Positions 7,287-17,720 are shown, counted from the first letter of the stretch. The stretch: DNA of 64,000 bases from Micromonospora kangleipakensis (GCF_004217615.1 NZ_SHLD01000001.1:1116001-1180000); one strand, 5' to 3'. Translations and numbers: made by a program. The notes: generated by a model from the letters alone, not told the origin.

Positions 7287-9383
7287 TCAGGCCCGGCCGA
7301 GGCGGTCCAGGATCCAGGCGTTGATGAACGCCTCCTCGCGCCAGGCGTCGTACCGGCCGCTGGGGCCGCCGTGGCCGGCGCCCATCTCCGTCTTGAGCAG
7401 GTAGTCGCCCTGCGGCGCGACCGCGCGCAGCCGGGCGATCCACTTCGCCGGCTCGTGGTAGAGCACCCGGGTGTCGTTGAGGCTGGTCACCGCGAGGATC
7501 GCCGGGTAGTCGACCGGGGCCACGTTCTCGTACGGGGTGTACGACTTCATGTACGCGTACACGTCGGGGTCGTCGAGCGGGTTGCCCCACTCCTCCCACT
7601 CGGTGACGGTCAGCGGCAGCGACGGGTCGAGGATCGAGGTGAGCGCGTCCACGAAGGGCACCTGCGCCACGATCCCGGTGAACGCGTCCGGGGCGAGGTT
7701 GGCCACCGCGCCCATCAGCAGGCCGCCGGCCGACGCGCCCCGGGCGACCAGCCGGTCGCTCGCCGTCCAGCCGGCCTTGACCAGGTGCCGGGCGGAGGCC
7801 ACGAAGTCGGTGAAGGTGTTCTTCTTGGCCAGCAGCTTGCCCTGGTCGTACCAGCGCCGGCCCAGCTCGCCGCCGCCGCGGATGTGCGCCACGGCGAAGA
7901 TCACGCCCCGGTCGAGCAGGGACAGCCGGGCGATGGAGAACCACGGGTCCATGCTCGCCTCGTACGACCCGTAGCCGTAGATGACGGCGGGGGCGGAGCC
8001 GTCGCGCGGGGTGCCCTTCCGGCAGACCAGCGAGATCGGCACCCGGGTGCCGTCGTCGGCGAGCGCCCAGTCCCGGTGCTGCTCGTAGTCGGCCGGGTCG
8101 TACGGCCGGCCGTCCGGCCCGGGCCGCACCGGCTTCTGCTTGCGCAGCACCATCTGCCGGGTGACCAGGTCGTAGTCGTAGACCGAGTCGGGGGTGACCA
8201 GCGAGGTGTAGCGCAGCCGCACCTCGCTGGTGCGGTACTCCGGGTTGGCGTCCAGCCCGACGCTGTAGATCGGCTCCGGGAAGTCGATGTCGTACGCGTC
8301 GCCGCCGCCGACCGGCAGCACCCGCAGCCCGGTCAGGCCGTTGGTGCGCAGCGAGACGACCAGGTGGGTCTCGAACGCGTCGACCGACTCCAGCCGGGTG
8401 CCCGGGGTGTGCTCGATCAGCGGGGTCCAGTCGCCGGGCGCGTCCGCCGAGGTGAACGCCAGTGCGAAGTCCTCCGCGCCGTCGTTGTGCAGGATCAGGA
8501 ACCGGTGCCCGTGGTGCTCCACCGAGTACTCGACGCCCTGCCGGCGGGGGGCGATGATGGCCGGCTCGCCGGTGGAGTTGGCCGCCGGGATCACCCGTAC
8601 CTCGCTGGTGATCTTGCTGTGGATGTCGATGACCACGAACCGCTCGGAGCGGGTCAGCTCGACGCCGACCCAGAACCGCTCGTCGTCCTCCTGGTGGACC
8701 ACCACGTCCTCGCCCGACGCGGTGCCGACGGTATGCCGCCAGACCCGGTTCGGCCGCCACGCCTCGTCGACCGTGACGTAGAAGAGCGTGGAGGCGTCGA
8801 TGGACCAGGCGGTGCCGTAGAAGGTGTTCGGCACCTCGTCGGCGAGCACCTCGCCGGTGGTGAGGTCCTTCACCCGCAGGGTGAACCGCTCGTCGCCGGC
8901 GAAGTCCGTCGAGTACGCCAGCCAGCGACCGTCGGGGCTGACGTCGAACGCGCCGAGCGAGAAGAAGTCGTGCCCCTCGGCGAGCTGGTTGCCGTCGAGC
9001 AGCACCTCCTCGCCGTCCAGCGGGGCGCCGTCGGCGCTGATCGGGGGCGCGGTCTCGCCGTCGCGGACGGCCCGGCGGCAGTGCACGCCGTACTGCTGAC
9101 CCTCGACGGTGCGGGTGTAGTACCAGTACCCGTCCTTGCGGGTGGGAACCGACAGGTCGGTCTCCTGGGTGCGCCGGCGGGTCTCCTCGAACAGCTCCGC
9201 GCGCAGCGCCTCCAGGTGCGCGGTGCGCGCCGCGGTGTAGGCGTTCTCCGCGGTCAGGTGGGCGATCGTCTCCGGGTCGTCCTTGGCGGCGAGCCAGGCG
9301 TACTCGTCGACGACGGTGTCGCCGTGGTGGATGCGCTCGGTCGGGACGCGCTTGGCGACGGGTACGGGGGTCTCGGTGGTCAC
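7287..9383 (-). CDS. ptrB: Oligopeptidase B / prolyl oligopeptidase family serine peptidase (S9)
   Basis: A 698-residue cytoplasmic peptidase. The N-terminal two-thirds form a seven-bladed propeller (for example SPDGRWLAYSTDFAGDE), and the C-terminal alpha/beta hydrolase domain carries the nucleophile S551 in RGASAGG, an Asp in the DPSLPLTVTEWEEWGNP region and the His in GAGHGGPSGRYD. The EWGNP segment and total length match oligopeptidase B, which cleaves short peptides after basic residues. GTG at 9383 sits 6 nt after TAACGT on the minus strand, implying a leaderless transcript. It is divergent from the FAD oxidase gene. Confidence 0.9.
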   Translation of the reverse strand: MTTETPVPVAKRVPTERIHHGDTVVDEYAWLAAKDDPETIAHLTAENAYTAARTAHLEALRAELFEETRRRTQETDLSVPTRKDGYWYYTRTVEGQQYGVHCRRAVRDGETAPPISADGAPLDGEEVLLDGNQLAEGHDFFSLGAFDVSPDGRWLAYSTDFAGDERFTLRVKDLTTGEVLADEVPNTFYGTAWSIDASTLFYVTVDEAWRPNRVWRHTVGTASGEDVVVHQEDDERFWVGVELTRSERFVVIDIHSKITSEVRVIPAANSTGEPAIIAPRRQGVEYSVEHHGHRFLILHNDGAEDFALAFTSADAPGDWTPLIEHTPGTRLESVDAFETHLVVSLRTNGLTGLRVLPVGGGDAYDIDFPEPIYSVGLDANPEYRTSEVRLRYTSLVTPDSVYDYDLVTRQMVLRKQKPVRPGPDGRPYDPADYEQHRDWALADDGTRVPISLVCRKGTPRDGSAPAVIYGYGSYEASMDPWFSIARLSLLDRGVIFAVAHIRGGGELGRRWYDQGKLLAKKNTFTDFVASARHLVKAGWTASDRLVARGASAGGLLMGAVANLAPDAFTGIVAQVPFVDALTSILDPSLPLTVTEWEEWGNPLDDPDVYAYMKSYTPYENVAPVDYPAILAVTSLNDTRVLYHEPAKWIARLRAVAPQGDYLLKTEMGAGHGGPSGRYDAWREEAFINAWILDRLGRA

Positions 9384-9389
9384 GGCGTC

Positions 9390-9395
9390 ACGTTA
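9390..9395 (-). promoter_or_regulatory. Leaderless -10 element of ptrB
   Basis: Minus-strand TAACGT with 6 nt (GACGCC) to the GTG start at 9383. The same hexamer precedes starts at 38139 and 39876. Confidence 0.55.
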
Positions 9396-9462
9396 CCGGC
9401 CCCCGGCGCGGCGTCGTGGGGTACGCGCGGCACCGGTTCCGGCAACCCCACCGCCACGTCTT

Positions 9463-9478
9463 TCGAACACATGTACGA
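9463..9478 (+). promoter_or_regulatory. Candidate LexA (SOS) box
   Basis: TCGAACACATGTACGA matches the actinobacterial LexA consensus TCGAAC-N4-GTTCGA at 11 of 12 fixed positions; only the fourth-from-last position differs (A for T). It ends 8 nt before the ATG at 9487, where a repressor would block transcription. The promoter itself is not obvious. Confidence 0.6.
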
Positions 9479-9486
9479 TGACCGGC

Positions 9487-10914
9487 ATGGCGGCTGCAGC
9501 GAGTTCGACGGACCGGCCCGGAGCCCTGGAGATCACCCGGCGACTGGCGGAGATCTGCGGCCCGCCGTTCGCCCGCTTCGCCGGCCCGGCCGACGAGGTG
9601 GCCGGCCGGACGGCCCGCTGGGTGGCGGTGCCGGGCGGCCCGCACGCCGCCGCCGAGGTGCTGCGGCTGGCCGCCGCGCACCAGCTCACCGTCGTGCCGC
9701 GCGGCGCGGGCACCAAGATCGACTGGGGTGCCGCCCCGGCGCAGGTCGACATCATGCTCGACACGGGCCGGCTCGCCGGGATCTGGCACGAGCCGCAGGG
9801 CTCGCCGGTCGCCGAGATCGGCGCCGGCACCCCGCTGCGGGCGGTCCAGGCGACCCTGGACCGCACCGGCCAGCGCCTGCCGATCGACGCGCCCTCGCCG
9901 GGGGCGACCCTGGGCGGGGTGCTCGCGGCCGACGAGGCCGGCCCGCTGCGGCACCGGCACGGCAGCCCGTGCGCCCAGCTGGTCGGGGTTCGTTACCTGG
10001 ACGCCGACGGCGAGCTGGTCAGCCTGGATGCGGCCGGCACCGCGCCGCACGGCCGGGCCGGGCCGGCGAGCGGCGGCGCGGCGGCGCTGTTCGGCGCGGC
10101 GCAGGTGCCGGGGTTGGACGTGGCCCGGCTGCTCTGCGGGTCGCAGGGCGGGCTGGGCGTGCTGGTCTCGGCGACCATGCGGGTGCAGGCCGTCCCGGCC
10201 AGCCGGGTCTGGGTAACCCGGCCGGTCTGGACCCCGCTGGAGGTGCACGACCTCGTCCGCGCGATCCTGGCCGCCCGGCTCGACCCGGCGGCCGTCGAGC
10301 TGGACCTGCCCGTGCCGGTGCTCCTGCCCCGGCGTCGGGTCCACCCCGACCACCCGTCGGTCGTCCACCGGCCCGGCCACCCCTCGGTGGCCCGGCGCGC
10401 CGGGGAGCCGGCCGCGGCGGGCAGCCTGGTGGTGCTGCTGGAGGGCGGCCCGGCCGACGTCGCCGAGCGGGCCGACCGGCTGGTCGCCGTGCTGGGTGGG
10501 GAGACCGTCGTCGGCCACGCCGCGCCGGAGTGGTGGGGGCACTACCCCTTCGGCCCGGGCGACACGGCGTTGCGGATCGAGGTGCCCATCAACGACCTGC
10601 ACGCGGCGGTGTACGCGCTGCGCGACGCGGCGGGCACCCCGGTGCCGGTCCGTGGCTCGGCCGGGGTCGGCACGGTGCACGCCGCGCTGCCCGGGTCCCT
10701 GCCGCCCGACCGGGTGGCGTCGATCCTCGCCGCGGTGCGCGGGGTGCTGCTCGCCCGGCAGGGCCGCTGCGTCGTGGTGGCCGCGCCGGCCCCGGTCCGC
10801 CGGGTGGTCGACCTCTGGGGTGAGCTGCCCACGCTGCCCCGCCTCCGCGCCGCCAAGGCACATCTCGACCCGCACCAGCGCCTCGCCCCCGGCCGCCTCC
10901 CCGGCGGCCTCTGA
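9487..10914 (+). CDS. FAD-binding oxidoreductase, GlcE-like
   Basis: A 475-residue protein with an N-terminal PCMH-type FAD-binding domain (FAD_binding_4). VVPRGAGTKIDWG near residues 70-82 and PSPGATLGGVLAADEAG near 136-152 are the usual pyrophosphate- and isoalloxazine-contacting blocks, and the overall layout is that of the glycolate oxidase GlcE subunit. The C-terminal half is more divergent and includes a low-conservation insert around residues 285-315. No GlcD or GlcF partner is adjacent, so the substrate is uncertain (a 2-hydroxy acid is possible). ATG 9487 is preferred over ATG 9478 because the latter overlaps the LexA-like box. A DNA-damage link is inferred from that box only. Confidence 0.78.
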   Translation: MAAAASSTDRPGALEITRRLAEICGPPFARFAGPADEVAGRTARWVAVPGGPHAAAEVLRLAAAHQLTVVPRGAGTKIDWGAAPAQVDIMLDTGRLAGIWHEPQGSPVAEIGAGTPLRAVQATLDRTGQRLPIDAPSPGATLGGVLAADEAGPLRHRHGSPCAQLVGVRYLDADGELVSLDAAGTAPHGRAGPASGGAAALFGAAQVPGLDVARLLCGSQGGLGVLVSATMRVQAVPASRVWVTRPVWTPLEVHDLVRAILAARLDPAAVELDLPVPVLLPRRRVHPDHPSVVHRPGHPSVARRAGEPAAAGSLVVLLEGGPADVAERADRLVAVLGGETVVGHAAPEWWGHYPFGPGDTALRIEVPINDLHAAVYALRDAAGTPVPVRGSAGVGTVHAALPGSLPPDRVASILAAVRGVLLARQGRCVVVAAPAPVRRVVDLWGELPTLPRLRAAKAHLDPHQRLAPGRLPGGL

Positions 10915-10958
10915 CCCCACCCCACCCCCACCCCCCGGCGCCCCGCCCCCGCCGTGTC

Positions 10959-11012
10959 GATCAAGAAGTTTCGGTCAGGAGACGAGCTCCGGCGGACGCA
11001 AACTTCCTGATC
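10959..11012. repeat. Intergenic inverted repeat, family B copy 1
   Basis: Left arm GATCAAGAAGTTTCGGTC (10959-10976) and right arm GACGCAAACTTCCTGATC (10995-11012) are near-complementary. A second copy with the same arm sequence lies at 21472-21529. Both copies sit between the 3' ends of convergent genes, suggesting a shared terminator-like or palindromic repetitive element. Confidence 0.85.
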
Positions 11013-11041
11013 AACCGGCCGGGGTGGGGCGGGGTTGGGGC

Positions 11042-13102
11042 CTAGAAGGCGTCGTTGCGGAGGACCAGGATCGCGATGTCGTCGCGGGGGGCCTCCACCG
11101 AGAAGCCGATCGCGGTGGCGCGCAGCCGGGCGGCCGTCACGTCCGCCGAGTAGCCGGCCAGCGGGGCCGCCGCGTCGCGCAGCCGCTCGGTGCCGAAGAG
11201 TTCCCGGCCGCGCCGCCGCTCGGTCACCCCGTCGGTGTAGAAGATCAGCGCGTCGCCCGGTCCGAGCGGGATGTGGGCGGTGGGCGTGGCGATCGAGTCG
11301 AGCAGCCCGAGTGCCGTGCCGCCGGTGCCGACGAAGGTGGCGCCCCCACCGCCGCGCAGCAGCACCGGCCGGTCGTGGCCGGCCAGGTGCAGGGCCACGT
11401 CGAGCTGGCCGTTCCCGCCGGGCCCGACCGCCGCCAGGGCCAGGGTGCAGTACCGGCCGCCGCCCCGCTCGACCAGCGTCTCGTTCAACCGGCCCAGCAC
11501 CTCCGGCAGCGGCTTGCCGTCGCCGACCAGCACCCGGATCACGTCCCGGACCAGGCCGGTGACCGCCGCCGCCTGGACGCCCTTGCCGGAGACGTCGCCG
11601 ATGACCACCAGCCACCGGCCGTCCGGCAGCGGCACCACGTCGTAGAAGTCGCCCCCGACCTCGGCGTCGTCGCCGGTCGGGACGTACTCGGCGGCGAAGC
11701 CGATGCCCTCCACCACCGGGAGCACCGGCGGCAGCAGCGACTGCTGGAGGGTCTGCGCGACCCGGCGCCGCTCGGCGTGGATCCGGGCGTTCTCGATCGC
11801 CAGGGCGGCCCGGCGGGCCACGTCCTCCAGCACCGAGACCTCGTCCGGGTCGTGCCGGTGCCGCTGGTGCCGGCCGACGGCCAGGGTGCCGAGCCGCTGA
11901 CCGCGGGCGATCAGCGGAACGGCGAAGCCCTCCATCGGGGCGCCGAGCGGGACCTGCGACGCGCTCCGCGACGCCTCGCGGAGCCGGGCCTGGACCGACT
12001 CCGGCCCGGTCTCCTGGAGCACCTTGTGCAGCTGCGGCAGCACCGACTCGTCGGCGTGGCTGGATGCGGCGAGCCGCAGCCGGCCCCACTCGTCGGTGGT
12101 GTGCACCGCACACCACTGGCCGAGCCGGGGTACCACCAGCTGCGGGATGAGCGCCATGGTCAGCTCGACGTCCAGGGACTGGGCGAGCAGCTCGCTCGCC
12201 TCGGCCAGGAAGGTCAGCCAGGCCGACCGGCGGACGTCGGCCCGGCGCAGCCGGTCGTTCTCCAGGTGCAGCGAGAGCCGCTCGGCCGCCAGCAGCGCGA
12301 GCGGCCGGGCGTACGCCGACGGCGCCGCGTCCAGCTCCAGCTCACCCGCGTACGGGCGGTGCACCGCCAGCGGCACCCGGATCAGCTCGTTGTCGTCCCG
12401 GGGCTGCCGCCCGTACCGGCCCAGGACCTGGGTGCCCTGTCCGTCGCCCCGGTCCAGTCGGATCACGCCACCGGCCGCGCCGACCATCTCCGCCAGCCGG
12501 GTCACCAGCCCGGTCGCGAACTCCGGCAGCGGGTCCTCGGCGTACGGGTCGGGGCTGGTCTGCATCAGCTCGCTCATCGCGGCCGCGCTCGGCGCGCCGT
12601 GCGCCGCGTCGTCGCCGTTGGGGGCGGCGCCGGTGAGCGGGCTGTGCGCCTCCGCGACCGCCGTCGGCCGCTCCGGCGGGACGGCGTCGTGCCGGTCCAG
12701 CCGGAACCAGACGCCCTTCCCGGTGGGCAGGTAGGTGGTGCCCCAGCGGCTGGCGAAGTGGTCCACCAGCAGCAGTCCGCGCCCCCGCTCGGCGACCTCG
12801 GTGATCTCGTCGGAGTCGTTGCGCACGCCGACGACCAGCTCGTCCACCGGGCCGGCCGCGAAGTCGGAGACCGTCACGGTGAGCCCGGTTCGGTCCGCCA
12901 CGACCTCGATGTCCAGTTCGGTCCGGGCGTGTTCGACCGCGTTGGTGGAGAGTTCGGTGGTGAGCAGGAGCGCCTCGTTGAGCAGCTCCTCCAGGTCCGC
13001 CTCGGCGAGGACGGACCGGACCAGGGCCCGCGCGGCGGCGGGCGTACGCCGGTCAGCCGGGAGCCGGACATGTCGGACGTGCTCGTCCGACATGTCGGTC
13101 AT
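11042..13102 (-). CDS. RsbW-like kinase - GAF - SpoIIE (PP2C) phosphatase
   Basis: A 686-residue cytoplasmic signalling protein with three parts. An N-terminal GHKL ATPase domain (about residues 10-140) has the N box ELSTNAVEHA and a GRGLLLVD G2-like box, as in RsbW anti-sigma kinases. A central GAF domain spans roughly 310-455. The C-terminal SpoIIE/RsbU phosphatase (about 465-686) has GGDFYDV, GDVSGKG and DDIAILVLR metal-binding blocks. It would phosphorylate and dephosphorylate STAS anti-anti-sigma factors; one such protein is encoded at 21546-21878. ATG 13102 is the chosen start because upstream codons are arginine-rich and featureless. The gene is divergent from the poly-HAMP kinase. Confidence 0.87.
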   Translation of the reverse strand: MTDMSDEHVRHVRLPADRRTPAAARALVRSVLAEADLEELLNEALLLTTELSTNAVEHARTELDIEVVADRTGLTVTVSDFAAGPVDELVVGVRNDSDEITEVAERGRGLLLVDHFASRWGTTYLPTGKGVWFRLDRHDAVPPERPTAVAEAHSPLTGAAPNGDDAAHGAPSAAAMSELMQTSPDPYAEDPLPEFATGLVTRLAEMVGAAGGVIRLDRGDGQGTQVLGRYGRQPRDDNELIRVPLAVHRPYAGELELDAAPSAYARPLALLAAERLSLHLENDRLRRADVRRSAWLTFLAEASELLAQSLDVELTMALIPQLVVPRLGQWCAVHTTDEWGRLRLAASSHADESVLPQLHKVLQETGPESVQARLREASRSASQVPLGAPMEGFAVPLIARGQRLGTLAVGRHQRHRHDPDEVSVLEDVARRAALAIENARIHAERRRVAQTLQQSLLPPVLPVVEGIGFAAEYVPTGDDAEVGGDFYDVVPLPDGRWLVVIGDVSGKGVQAAAVTGLVRDVIRVLVGDGKPLPEVLGRLNETLVERGGGRYCTLALAAVGPGGNGQLDVALHLAGHDRPVLLRGGGGATFVGTGGTALGLLDSIATPTAHIPLGPGDALIFYTDGVTERRRGRELFGTERLRDAAAPLAGYSADVTAARLRATAIGFSVEAPRDDIAILVLRNDAF

Positions 13103-13355
13103 GCCCGGTTCCGCCTCCGCTGACACCTCCGTATCCTCCACCGCCGTCGCCCCGGGCGCCAAACCTCCCGGTCGTTTGCGTGGCCGGACCGCGCGGGCGG
13201 GCGCCGGGTTGCCGGCGACGGACGCAGCGGCCCGGTCGGGACGACGCGCGGGCGTGGCGACCGCTCGCCGGCCTTGGCCTCGACGGCGGCGCGGGCAGAA
13301 TGGTGGGATGGCGCGTGTCGGCACGAGCCGCTGGCCCCGAGCTGAGCGAGGAATG

Positions 13356-16300
13356 ATGACCACGGCGAGACAATCGACAGCCGCGGACCCGTCCGCCCCC
13401 GATCACGAGGTGCTGCTCGGCGAGCTGGTGGAGGCGCTGCGGCGGGTCCGCCGCGGCGATCTCAAGGTCCGGCTGCCCCGGCGGGCCGGCCTGGCCGCCG
13501 AGGTCGCCGACGCCTTCAACGACGTGGTGTCGCTCCAGGAGCGGCAGCACCTCGACCTGCGCCGGATCAGCCGGATCGTCGGGCGGGACGGCCGGCTCAC
13601 CGAACGCCTCGACGACGAGGGCCTGGACGGCTCGTGGGCGGAGGGCCAGCGGGCGATCAACTCGCTGATCGACGACCTGGGCCGCCCCACCACGGAGATC
13701 GCCCGGGTGATCGTCGCGGTCGCCGACGGCGACCTCTCCCAGCACATGGCGCTGGAGATCGACGGTCGCCCGCTGCGCGGCGAGTACCTGCGCATCGGCC
13801 GCACGGTGAACACCATGGTCGACCAGCTCTCGTCCTTCTCCAACGAGGTGACCCGGGTGGCCCGCGAGGTGGGCACCGAGGGCAAGCTCGGCGGCCAGGC
13901 CGACGTCCGTGGGGTCGCCGGCACCTGGAAGGACCTCACCGACTCGGTGAACACCATGGCGTCGAACCTGACCGGCCAGGTGCGGTCGATCTCCCAGGTG
14001 GCGACGGCCGTGGCGAAGGGCGACCTGTCCCAGAAGATCACCGTGGGCGCCCGGGGCGAGGTCGCCGAACTGGCCGACACGATGAACTCGCTCACCGACA
14101 CGCTGCGGCTCTTCGCCGAGCAGGTGACCCGGGTGGCCCGGGAGGTGGGCACGGACGGCAAGCTCGGCGGTCAGGCGGAGGTGCCGAACGTCGCCGGCAC
14201 CTGGAAGGACCTGACCGACAGCGTCAACTCGATGGCGTCGAACCTGACCGCGCAGGTGCGCAACATCGCCCAGGTCTCCACGGCGGTGGCCAAGGGCGAC
14301 CTGTCGCAGAAGATCACGGTCGCCGCGCAGGGCGAGATCCTCGAACTCAAGGACACCGTCAACACGATGGTGGATCAGCTCTCGTCGTTCGCGGACGAGG
14401 TGACCCGGGTGGCCCGTGAGGTGGGCATCGAGGGGAAGCTGGGCGGCCAGGCCCAGGTGCGGGGCGTCTCCGGCACCTGGCGCGACCTGACGGAGAACGT
14501 CAACCAGCTCGCCGGCAACCTGACCAGCCAGGTCCGCAACATCTCCCAGGTCTCCACCGCGGTCGCGAAGGGCGACCTCTCGCAGAAGATCACCGTGGAC
14601 GCGCAGGGCGAGATCCTGGAGCTGAAGAACACCGTCAACACCATGGTCGACCAGCTCTCCTCGTTTGCCGACGAGGTGACCCGGGTGGCCCGTGAGGTGG
14701 GCACCGAGGGCAAGCTGGGTGGTCAGGCGCAGGTCAAGGGCGTCAGCGGTACGTGGCGGGACCTGACCGACAACGTGAACTCGATGGCGTCGAACCTGAC
14801 CAGTCAGGTGCGCAACATCGCCTCGGTCACCACGGCGGTGGCGAAGGGTGACCTGTCGCAGAAGATCACGGTGGATGCCCGGGGCGAGATCCTGGAGCTG
14901 AAGTCGACGGTGAACACGATGGTGGACCAGCTGTCGTCGTTCGCGGACGAGGTGACCCGGGTGGCCCGTGAGGTGGGCACCGAGGGCAAGCTCGGCGGCC
15001 AGGCCCAGGTGCGGGGCGTCGCGGGCACCTGGCGGGACCTGACCGACAACGTGAACTCGATGGCGTCGAACCTGACCGCCCAGGTGCGGAACATCGCCCA
15101 GGTCTCCACGGCGGTGGCGAAGGGTGACCTGTCGCAGAAGATCACGGTGGATGCCCGGGGCGAGATCCTGGAGCTGAAGTCGACGGTGAACACGATGGTG
15201 GATCAGCTGTCGTCGTTCGCGGACGAGGTGACCCGGGTGGCCCGTGAGGTGGGCACCGAGGGCAAGCTGGGTGGTCAGGCGCAGGTCAAGGGCGTCAGCG
15301 GTACGTGGCGGGACCTGACCGACAACGTGAACTCGATGGCGTCGAACCTGACCAGTCAGGTGCGCAACATCGCCTCGGTCACCACGGCCGTGGCGAAGGG
15401 CGACCTCGGCCAGAAGATCACCGTGGACGCCCAGGGCGAGATCCTGGAGCTGAAGAACACCGTCAACACGATGGTGGACCAGCTCTCGTCGTTCGCGGAC
15501 GAGGTGACCCGGGTGGCCCGTGAGGTGGGCACCGAGGGCAAGCTCGGCGGCCAGGCGCAGGTGAAGGGCGTCTCGGGCACCTGGCGGGACCTCACCGAAA
15601 ACGTCAACCAGCTCGCCTCGACGCTGACCACTCAGCTCCGGGCGATCGCCCAGGTCTCCACCTCGGTGACCCGGGGCGATCTGACCCAGCGGATCGCGGT
15701 CAAGGCGCAGGGCGAGGTCGCCGAGCTGAAGGACAACATCAACCAGATGATCGTCACCCTCCGGGAGACGACCAAGAAGAACGCCGAGCAGGGCTGGCTG
15801 GACTCCAACCTGGCCCGGATCGGCGGCCTGCTCCAGGGTCAGCGGGACCTCGGCGAGGTCTGCCGCATGATCATGATGGAGGTGACCCCGCTGGTCGACG
15901 CGCAGCTCGGCGCGTTCTTCCTGACGGACAGCTCCGACGGCAGCATGCGGCTGCGGCTGACCGCCTCGTACGGCTACGTGGCGCGCGGGCACGACGTGAC
16001 CTTCGGTCCGGGGGAGGGGCTGGTCGGGCAGGCCGCCCTCTCCCGCCGGACGATCCGGGTCAATGCCCAGCCCGACGGTCGGCTCGTCCTGCGCTCCGGG
16101 CTGGCCGAGACGCCGCCGGCCGACCTGGTGGTGCTGCCGGTGCTCTTCGAGGGTGAGCTGCTCGGCGTGATCGAGTTCGCCGGGGTGACCACCTTCTCCG
16201 AGCTGCATCTGTCGTTCCTGGAGCGGCTGGTGCTCACCATCGGCCTGGCGGTGAACACCATCCAGGCGAACCGGCGTACGGAGGAGCTGCTGGCCCAGTC

Positions 16301-17720
16301 CCAGCGGCTGGCCCACGAGCTGCAGGAGCAGTCGGCCGAGTTGCAGCGCACCAACGCCGAGCTGGAGGACAAGGCCCAGCTGCTCTCCGAGCAGAAGGGC
16401 AACATCGAGACGAAGAACCGGGAGATCGAGCTGGCCCGGCTCGGCCTGGAGGAGAAGGCGCAGCAGCTCACCCGGGCGTCGGCGTACAAGTCGGAGTTCC
16501 TGGCGAACATGAGCCACGAGTTGCGTACGCCGCTGAACTCGCTGCTGCTGCTGTCCCGGTTGCTGGCCGAGAACTCGGAGCGGAACCTCAGCCGCAAGCA
16601 GATCGAGTTCGCCCGGACGATCCACGGCGCCGGCTCGGACCTGCTCTCGCTGATCGACGACATCCTCGACCTGTCCAAGATCGAGGCGGGTCGGATGGAC
16701 GTCGAGCCGACCGAGGTCCGGTTCTCCGAGATCCGCGGCTACGTCGAGCAGGCGTTCGCTCCACAGGCCGAGGAGAAGGGCCTCGACTTCCAGGTCCGCG
16801 TGGCCAAGGACCTGCCGCCGGCGCTGGTCACCGACGCCCAGCGGTTGCAGCAGATCCTGCGCAACCTGCTCTCCAACGCGGTCAAGTTCACCGACAACGG
16901 GGCGGTGACGCTGCGGATCGCCCCGGCCGCGGAGAACGCCGTCTTCGACGTGCCGGCGCTGACCAACGCCCGGCAGGTGATCGCGTTCACGGTGATCGAC
17001 ACGGGCATCGGGATCTCGGACGACAAGCTGTCGCTGATCTTCGAGGCGTTCCAGCAGGCGGACGGCACCACCAGCCGCCGGTACGGCGGAACAGGGCTGG
17101 GCCTGTCGATCAGCCGGGACCTGGCCCGGCTGATCGGCGGGACGATCACCGTGTCGTCGGCGCCCGGGCAGGGCTCGACCTTCACCCTCTTCGTACCGGA
17201 TGTGCTGGCGCCGGACGCGGTGGTGGCGCCGGCGCCGCCGTCGCCGACCCGCGCGGGCCTGCCGTCGTCGCTGCTCATCCCGATGGAGCTGCCGCAGCCG
17301 CCGGAGGCCCCGGTGACCCGGCGGCTGGATGGGGCGACCGTGCTGATCGTCGACGACGACGTCCGCAACGTCTTCGCCCTGACCTCCGCATTGGAACTGC
17401 ACGGGATGACCGTGCTGTACTCGGACAACGGGGCGGACGGGGTTCGCCTGCTGGCCGAGCATCCGGAGGTGGACATCGTGTTGATGGACGCGATGATGCC
17501 GGACCAGGACGGGTACGAGACCACCCGGCAGATCCGGCGCAACCACCGCTTCGCCGACCTGCCGATCGTCTTCCTGACGGCGAAGGCGATGCCGGGTGAC
17601 CGTGAGTCGGCGCTCGCCGCCGGCGGCAGCGACTACATCACCAAGCCGGTCGACCTGGACGAACTCATCGAGCTGATGGCGTCCTGGATCAGCGGCAGCC
17701 GAACCGAGGAGACTTCGTGA
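13356..17720 (+). CDS. Soluble poly-HAMP hybrid histidine kinase
   Basis: About 1454 residues with no transmembrane segment or signal peptide. HAMP-like sequence begins near residue 90. Residues 165-808 hold seven copies of an exact 92-residue unit (VTRVAREVG...GDLSQKITV...), which is two HAMP modules per unit. Then come a GAF domain (about 820-965), a coiled coil (about 970-1040), a HisKA/HATPase_c pair with phospho-His H1054 in NMSHELRTP and G boxes DTGIGI and GGTGLGL, and a C-terminal receiver with D1378 in [11 protein letters not shown]. The plan resembles group III (Nik1-type) osmosensing kinases. ATG 13356 follows GCGAGGA by a few nt; ATG 13353 and 13308 are alternatives. Its stop overlaps the next receiver gene. 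Confidence 0.92.
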   Translation: MTTARQSTAADPSAPDHEVLLGELVEALRRVRRGDLKVRLPRRAGLAAEVADAFNDVVSLQERQHLDLRRISRIVGRDGRLTERLDDEGLDGSWAEGQRAINSLIDDLGRPTTEIARVIVAVADGDLSQHMALEIDGRPLRGEYLRIGRTVNTMVDQLSSFSNEVTRVAREVGTEGKLGGQADVRGVAGTWKDLTDSVNTMASNLTGQVRSISQVATAVAKGDLSQKITVGARGEVAELADTMNSLTDTLRLFAEQVTRVAREVGTDGKLGGQAEVPNVAGTWKDLTDSVNSMASNLTAQVRNIAQVSTAVAKGDLSQKITVAAQGEILELKDTVNTMVDQLSSFADEVTRVAREVGIEGKLGGQAQVRGVSGTWRDLTENVNQLAGNLTSQVRNISQVSTAVAKGDLSQKITVDAQGEILELKNTVNTMVDQLSSFADEVTRVAREVGTEGKLGGQAQVKGVSGTWRDLTDNVNSMASNLTSQVRNIASVTTAVAKGDLSQKITVDARGEILELKSTVNTMVDQLSSFADEVTRVAREVGTEGKLGGQAQVRGVAGTWRDLTDNVNSMASNLTAQVRNIAQVSTAVAKGDLSQKITVDARGEILELKSTVNTMVDQLSSFADEVTRVAREVGTEGKLGGQAQVKGVSGTWRDLTDNVNSMASNLTSQVRNIASVTTAVAKGDLGQKITVDAQGEILELKNTVNTMVDQLSSFADEVTRVAREVGTEGKLGGQAQVKGVSGTWRDLTENVNQLASTLTTQLRAIAQVSTSVTRGDLTQRIAVKAQGEVAELKDNINQMIVTLRETTKKNAEQGWLDSNLARIGGLLQGQRDLGEVCRMIMMEVTPLVDAQLGAFFLTDSSDGSMRLRLTASYGYVARGHDVTFGPGEGLVGQAALSRRTIRVNAQPDGRLVLRSGLAETPPADLVVLPVLFEGELLGVIEFAGVTTFSELHLSFLERLVLTIGLAVNTIQANRRTEELLAQSQRLAHELQEQSAELQRTNAELEDKAQLLSEQKGNIETKNREIELARLGLEEKAQQLTRASAYKSEFLANMSHELRTPLNSLLLLSRLLAENSERNLSRKQIEFARTIHGAGSDLLSLIDDILDLSKIEAGRMDVEPTEVRFSEIRGYVEQAFAPQAEEKGLDFQVRVAKDLPPALVTDAQRLQQILRNLLSNAVKFTDNGAVTLRIAPAAENAVFDVPALTNARQVIAFTVIDTGIGISDDKLSLIFEAFQQADGTTSRRYGGTGLGLSISRDLARLIGGTITVSSAPGQGSTFTLFVPDVLAPDAVVAPAPPSPTRAGLPSSLLIPMELPQPPEAPVTRRLDGATVLIVDDDVRNVFALTSALELHGMTVLYSDNGADGVRLLAEHPEVDIVLMDAMMPDQDGYETTRQIRRNHRFADLPIVFLTAKAMPGDRESALAAGGSDYITKPVDLDELIELMASWISGSRTEETS
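13848..15779 (+). repeat. Seven in-frame 276-bp tandem repeats (HAMP array)
   Basis: The motif GTGACCCGGGTGGCCCG recurs, with small changes, at 13848, 14124, 14400, 14676, 14952, 15228 and 15504: exactly 276 bp each time, with no indel. Units 4 and 6 are identical over about the first 160 bp, and units 4 and 5 are nearly identical over their last 120 bp, so recent duplication or gene conversion within the array is likely. Confidence 0.93.

Noticed and set aside
7371..10823. An 1150-residue plus-strand frame across the oligopeptidase and FAD oxidase genes
   Set aside because: It crosses two real genes with clear domains and lacks any motif; it is a shadow frame caused by GC-rich third positions.
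13848..15779. CRISPR array interpretation of the regular 276-bp repeats
   Set aside because: Units are long, coding, in frame and without spacers; they encode HAMP modules.
13053..17546. A 1497-residue open frame on the minus strand opposite the poly-HAMP kinase
   Set aside because: It mirrors the repeats of the kinase and has the low-complexity His/Arg/Gln composition of an antisense high-GC frame; it has no domain and no ribosome site.
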